A stretch of DNA of 64,000 nucleotides from Anaeromyces robustus (Eukaryota; Neocallimastigomycota; Neocallimastigomycetes; Neocallimastigales; Neocallimastigaceae). Below, piece by piece: positions 58,667 through 64,000 of the stretch. Position 1 is the stretch's first letter, and every line of letters starts with the position of its first letter. Under the pieces are notes generated by a model, which was not told where the DNA came from, did no database searches, and was given only the letters and a program-made list of their open reading frames with translations. The translations under genes and the position numbers were made by a program. Where the stretch lies: the NCBI GenBank assembly GCA_002104895.1, contig MCFG01000119.1, positions 97,953 to 161,952 of the forward strand. The letters are read 5' to 3'.

Positions 58667-60436
58667 TGGATTTATAAATTTTTAAAAACACAAAACAATT
58701 AAAAAAATCCACAATTTTTTTATTATTTCTAAATTACTATACAGTAAATATTACATTAGAGTTCCTACTTGAAAAATAATTTTTTTATCTATACTAAAAT
58801 TAAAAATAATTTATATTTTTTTATTAATACCCTAATAATATTATTTATTATTAACATATTAAAAAAATTGTTAAAGAATTGTTCTATATAAAGCTTTTTT
58901 TTTAACATTTATATAATTGAGCAATTCAATGATTGTAATAAATATGACATATCATATATAAAGTACAGTAAAAAAAGGAATTTAAATATATATTGTAAAT
59001 AGTTAAATATTTAATAATTATTATTATTATCGCAAACAAAATTAAATATTAAATAAATTATTTACATAATTAAAAAATTATATTTCTATTATATAAAAAA
59101 TTAAAATATTATACAAACAAATATTATTGAATAAAATGAAATAATAAAAAATATAAATATATATTAAAAAAATATATTCATAAATATGTAAATAATACTT
59201 TATTAATATAATATATAATATAATTCAATATTAATAATTAATTAATACATTTAAGACTATTTTTTTTATATCTTAGGTATTTATAACATTTTTATTAGAA
59301 ATAATAAATTATTTAATTATGTATGGAAAAAAATTATATATATAATAGTTTATACAAAAAAATATTATTTCGATCTTAAAGATATATATTATTAATCTTT
59401 GGACAAATATTATCAAATCTTTTATGATTTATCTAATAATTTTATGTATATTATTGTTATTTTAATAAATAATTTATGATGAATAAGGAAAAAACAATTT
59501 CAATATTTAATAACTCATTTCTTTTATAATAAGTTAAAAATATATTTTATTGGTTTAACTAGTAAATAAAATATATTTATATAAAAAATATTATTTATTT
59601 CTTAAATATATAATAAAAATGATAAATTTAGATAAAAAATGTTTTACTCCTAATTTAATAATAAAAAAAGTTATAAAAAAAAAAGGACAGTTAATATGAA
59701 CAATTTAATGATAGTGTTAATTAAATAAAATAATTATAATAATAATTAAATATTTATTAAAAAAATGTAATTCAATGTATTTTTAATATTATTTTATTTT
59801 AATGAAAAAAAAAAAGATAAACATTTTAAATAATAAATAAAGTATTTAAATATATAATATATATATAAATAGGTATACATAAATTTACATATTTTATATA
59901 TTCATTTATTTATTTTTATAATTATTTTATTCTTTTTTGTTTTAAAGATTTATTATTATTTAATTATGATTTAATATCTATTCTATAAAATAAATTGAAA
60001 AAATTAATAATAAAAATGTATTATTTTGGACAAAATCTTTTTTAATTTTTGTGATTTTATTTTTAATTTAATTATTAAAATAATTATTGAAATGAAACAT
60101 TAAAATGAAATATTACATAACAATAAATATATTAATATAAGTAAATATTATCATTATAATTATCTCAAAATATTAATATTAATATTGTCATTTAATTATT
60201 CTAATTGAAAAAAATATAGTTAAAACAACTAAAATTTAATATTATAATATCTATAAAGAAAAATATATACATAATTTCAAAAAAAAGTATAAAAGCACCA
60301 AAAAAGATTCAAAAAAAAAACTAAAAATTCAATTAAAAAATATTTAAATAAAAAAATATTTAAATAAAAAAATATTTAAATTAAAAAACATTTAAATAAA
60401 ATAATAATAAAAAATTAAATTATACGAATATAAAAA
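58667..60436. other. AT-rich intergenic region
   Basis: No coding text seen. Just before the next gene, 60337-60400 holds about four copies of a 17-20 base unit (AAAAAATATTTAAAT...). Confidence 0.55.
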
Positions 60437-60936
60437 ATGCACTGCTACCTTTTATTATTAGTATTAACTTTATTAACTTTCAATGTAATGACAGTTAAAA
60501 TCTGCTGGATTATGTACTGCTATTCATGCATGTCCAAATGCCCCATACAGAGGTTCAACTGGATATTATATCGGTATAACTCATGAAGATTGTAATAATG
60601 TAGTCATCTGTAGAACTTATGATATGAATGCTTGCGTCTATACAGATAGCTATGGTCATTGTTTATCTACTGGCTTATACTTAGATTGCTACACTAAAGA
60701 AGGAAAGTATATGAATTGGCATATTGGTCAAGATACAGGATACGTAGATCCATGGCAACATACCTAAATGTGTCGTCATCCATTTAAGGTTACTGTTAAT
60801 GCCAAAGGTAGTAATTGTTATTATAGTGCTGAAGGTAAAAATAACTAGAGGACTTAAGAAAAGAACTGCTATATCTGCATTAAGAAAAATTAATGGTCGT
60901 TGTCTTGTTGGTGCTGGATGGTGTCCATGTGAATAA
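60437..60936 (+). pseudogene. broken gene for a small Cys-rich secreted protein
   Basis: ATG at 60437 starts a signal-peptide-like stretch (MHCYLLLLVLTLLTFNVMTV). A one-base frame change near 60498 leads into SAGLCTAIHACPNAPYRGST, then THEDCNNVVICRTYDMNACV, YTDSYGHCLSTGLYLDCY and HIGQDTGYVDPWQHT. A TAA at 60765 interrupts; the text goes on (MCRHPFKVTVNAKGSNCYYS), meets a TAG at 60846, and after another frame change ends RCLVGAGWCPCE-stop. Cysteines are frequent and regular. The base composition is clearly richer in G/C than its surroundings. No GT...AG intron explains the breaks. Family not recognised. Confidence 0.7.
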
Positions 60937-61850
60937 TAAATAAAAAAGTATTAATAAATATATAGATACATAATATATATAATAGAATGGTATTCAAAAT
61001 AAATTATAAACTTCAATAAAAAATAAACTGAACTAAAATAAAAAAAAATAAAGTAAAAAAATTTCAATAAAAAATAAACTAAAATAAAATAAATAAACTA
61101 AACTAAAATAAAATAAAAAAATAAAATAAAAAAAAAATAAAATAAAATATTTAAATAAAAATTAATTATTAGAATATATTATTTTCAAATGTTAAGAAAA
61201 TAATGTTTTTAAAAAAACAATAATGCTTATTAGTATTATTATTTATTAATTATATAATTATTAATAATATTTATAATAATAATAAAAAATTATGAAATTA
61301 TTTTTTAACAATGTTATTTATTAACATTAATAATAATTTAAATATTTCAAAGTATTACTTATAAATTTATTTTTATATAAATAATTAAGTAATTATATAA
61401 TATATTCTAATATTATATTAATTCATTTAAATAATATATTAATTTGAATTACTATTTTATATATTAAGTTATGTACTTTTATTACTTTTAAAAATTATAT
61501 CAAAAAACTTTAAAAAAAATGATATAATGATAATTATTATTGATAATATTAATATAAAAAAAGCATTAAGTTTTAACACTTAAATTCGTTTAATATTATT
61601 AAAATTCAACATTAACATTAAAAATAAAAATAAATAAAAATTATTATTAAATATACAATAAAAGATATTTTTTATATATGTTGTATTTTTTTTAAGTAAA
61701 AAAGTAAATTTGAGTATTATTATTAAATTTTATAGTCTAAAAGTTATTTAGTCACGAACTTAATACCTCAACATTACTATAACGATTATTATTTGTAGTA
61801 TTATCAATAACATTAAAATTGATTTCGTTATATTCATGAATGTAGCCATG
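60937..61850. other. AT-rich intergenic region
   Basis: AATAAAATAAACTAAA-type degenerate repeats at 61015-61145; no coding text. Confidence 0.55.
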
Positions 61851-61965
61851 AATAATATAACTTTCAATTCAATAACTGTTAAATTGAAAGTTAATAATAT
61901 ATTATAACTTTAACATGAATTTTCTATATATAATTAACAGTTATTGAATTGAAAGTTATATTATT
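61851..61965. repeat. 32-bp perfect inverted repeat with 51-bp loop
   Basis: Left arm 61851-61882 (AATAATATAACTTTCAATTC, then AATAACTGTTAA) is the exact reverse complement of 61934-61965. A second overlapping inverted pair joins 61882-61900 with 61958-61976. It could form a cruciform or be the ends of a tiny foldback or MITE-like element. Confidence 0.85.
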
Positions 61966-62565
61966 AACTTTCAATTCAATAAAACTTGTATTTCGGAAAA
62001 AATGGCGCATTATAATGTAATAAATAAATAAATTAATAAATAAATTATAAAATAAATAAACTATAAAGTAAATAAATTATTAAATAATAATAAATAAATT
62101 AATAATAAAAAATTAATAAAAATAAATAAATAATAAATAAATTAATAAATAACATAAATAATAAATAAATAAAATTAAATAAAAAATAAATTTAATTATA
62201 AATTAATCAATATTATAAATATAAAAATATTTATTATTAAAAATATTTAAAATCATATTAATTGATACTTAAATTAACCATTTTTTATACGATTTTAATA
62301 TTCTAATATAAATTTCTTATTTATTTTTAATTCTTGAAATTTTATTCTTCTCTTTTAATAACGTATTAGTATATTTAATAATTAATAATCCAACTTGATT
62401 TAATTTAATAATATACACTATACCATATGAAGTAATTATAAATTATTACTATCTATTAAATAATAAATTATTATTCTTTATTAGATTAAGTTTTAATATG
62501 TACAATTACTTTATAACATGTACTTTTTAAATTAAATTTAAATAAAGTTTTCATTATTTTATTGC

Positions 62566-62614
<49 letters not shown>

Positions 62615-63838
62615 ATTAATAATTGAAATATGCTGTTAATTATTATTATTAATCATAAATTAGCGAATAATTTTTTATTATTATATATTAAAATGTAATT
62701 GTGTATATTTTATATTTTTGAATAAAACTTTAAAGTATAAATTATTAATAAAAAAATAAATTAAGATATCAATATCAAAATCATATATATTTTAACAGTA
62801 TTTTATTTAAAAATGTTTTCGAAATACAAATTTTCGAAATGCACCACCATCGCAAAATACAACACTCTAATAAATAATAATAATTAGGTTAGGCATTCTT
62901 ATTAATACCTTTATAATAAAAAATAAAATAAAAAGAGTAAATATTTTTTTTAATCATTAAAAAATAAAATAAAACAAAATAAAAAATAAAAAAACATTTT
63001 TTTAAAAAAAATTAATAATAAAATAAATAAATAAAATAATAAATAAAGAAATAATAAATAAATAATAATTAAATAAATCTTTTATTTTTCAATATAAAAA
63101 AAAAAGAATATATTTTTTTTTTAAATATAAAAAAAAAAAAATATCAGTAAACAATAATAATAAATTATTATTGTTATTATTTTAATAACAATATATATAA
63201 AAACACTTAAATTAATAATTATAGAATACGGAATGAATCAATGAAGTTGATGAATGAAGTATTCATATATATATTTAAACTTTAAACTTTAAACTTAAAC
63301 TTATAATAATAATAATATATGTTATAAATGTTATAAAATGTTATAAATGTTATAAAATGTTATAAATGTTATATTTGTTAAAATTTATTTTATATATGTT
63401 TTTTCACTAAAAATTGTATTTTAACATATAAAATTCACTAAAATGGTATTTTTGATATTAAAATTAATTTTTAAAATATATTAAGTTTTTATTAATAAAT
63501 TTAATAAATATTAATATTTTATAAAATATATAAGTTTTATTATAAATATAAGTTTTTATTATAAATATTAATAAAATAAGTTTTATTTTTATTTATTATT
63601 ATATATTATATATATTTTATTATTATTATTAATATTATTATTATTATTATTATTATATATTATATATATTTTATTATTATTATTAATATTATTATTATTA
63701 TTATTATTATATATTATATATATTTTATTATTATTATTAATATTATTATTATTATTAAAAATATTTTTTTTATATTAAAATGTTTTTTTTTATTTTTTAT
63801 TTTGGTTTATTTTATTTTTTAATGTTTAAAAAAAAATG

Positions 63839-63872
<34 letters not shown>

Positions 63873-64000
63873 TAAAACATTTATTTAATTATTAATTATT
63901 TCTTTATTTATTATTTTATTTATTATTAATTTTTTTTTAAAAAAAATGTTTTTTTATTTTTTTTTTAATTTATTCGCCAAAATTTTGGTGGCTTTTATAT
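61966..64000. other. AT-rich terminal region with repeats
   Basis: Short inverted match between TGTATTTCGGAAA (about 61986) and TTTCGAAATACA (about 62817). Poly-A run at 62566-62611, ATGTTATAA(A) repeats at 63319-63374, and a 54-bp triplication at 63601-63770. A GCCAAAATTTTGG palindromic patch lies near 63975-63992. No coding text. Confidence 0.5.
63601..63770. repeat. three tandem copies of a 54-bp unit
   Basis: Copies start at 63601, 63655 and 63709 with ATATATTATATATATTTTAT, followed by ATT trinucleotides with one AATATT variant. Near-identical copies imply recent expansion. Confidence 0.9.

Overview
The window is extremely AT-rich nuclear DNA. It carries many short spliceosomal introns (GTAAGT, GTTAGT or GTATAT donors; TAG or AAG acceptors), long homopolymers and A/T microsatellites. 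The gene content points to an anaerobic gut fungus (Neocallimastigomycota). Evidence is a CBM10-type fungal dockerin protein, a small MATH-domain protein, CBM18 chitin-binding modules on secreted proteins, and a Ty1/copia element. The genus cannot be fixed from the sequence alone.

Layout. 1-7 kb: relic of a Cys/Thr-rich secreted protein, a spliced secreted double-dockerin protein (2027-2647, +), a small MATH protein (3978-4798, +) and a Cys-rich single-pass membrane protein (5795-6676, -). 8-16 kb: an INCENP homologue with a clear C-terminal IN-box (8034-11895, -; 5 exons) and a stand-alone NEDD4/Rsp5-type HECT ubiquitin ligase (13749-15941, +; 9 exons). 16.7-27.8 kb: one gene of about 40 exons (-) for a secreted leucine-rich-repeat protein of about 1,580 residues. 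It is built of three LRR-array/CBM18 modules and ends in a Thr/Lys linker plus three CBM18 domains; nearly every LRR sits on its own phase-2 exon.

30.6-52.2 kb: a same-strand array of subtilisin-like (S8) proteases with CBM18-like Cys-rich domains. Two copies look intact (39179-42106 and 49442-52195), one is broken by two frameshifts (31985-34867), one has a frameshifted signal peptide and has lost a CBM18 unit (44035-46666), and several are short relics. The copies are mosaics, share 3' spacers, and two share an upstream conserved island: birth-and-death evolution with gene conversion.

53.1-58.7 kb: a defective Ty1/copia retrotransposon (-), with a complete 3' LTR, polypurine tract, Gag-PR-IN and RT-RNase H fragments, and only a 44-bp stub of the 5' LTR. 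58.7-64 kb: gene-poor DNA with one broken small secreted-protein gene, a 32-bp perfect inverted repeat and tandem repeats.

The theme is an accessory region of secreted, disulfide-rich, carbohydrate-binding proteins (cellulosome dockerins, chitin-binding LRR proteins, chitin-binding proteases), with two housekeeping-type genes (INCENP, HECT ligase) and retroelement debris. All exon joins are read by eye from frame continuity and splice signals; no computation or database search was run.
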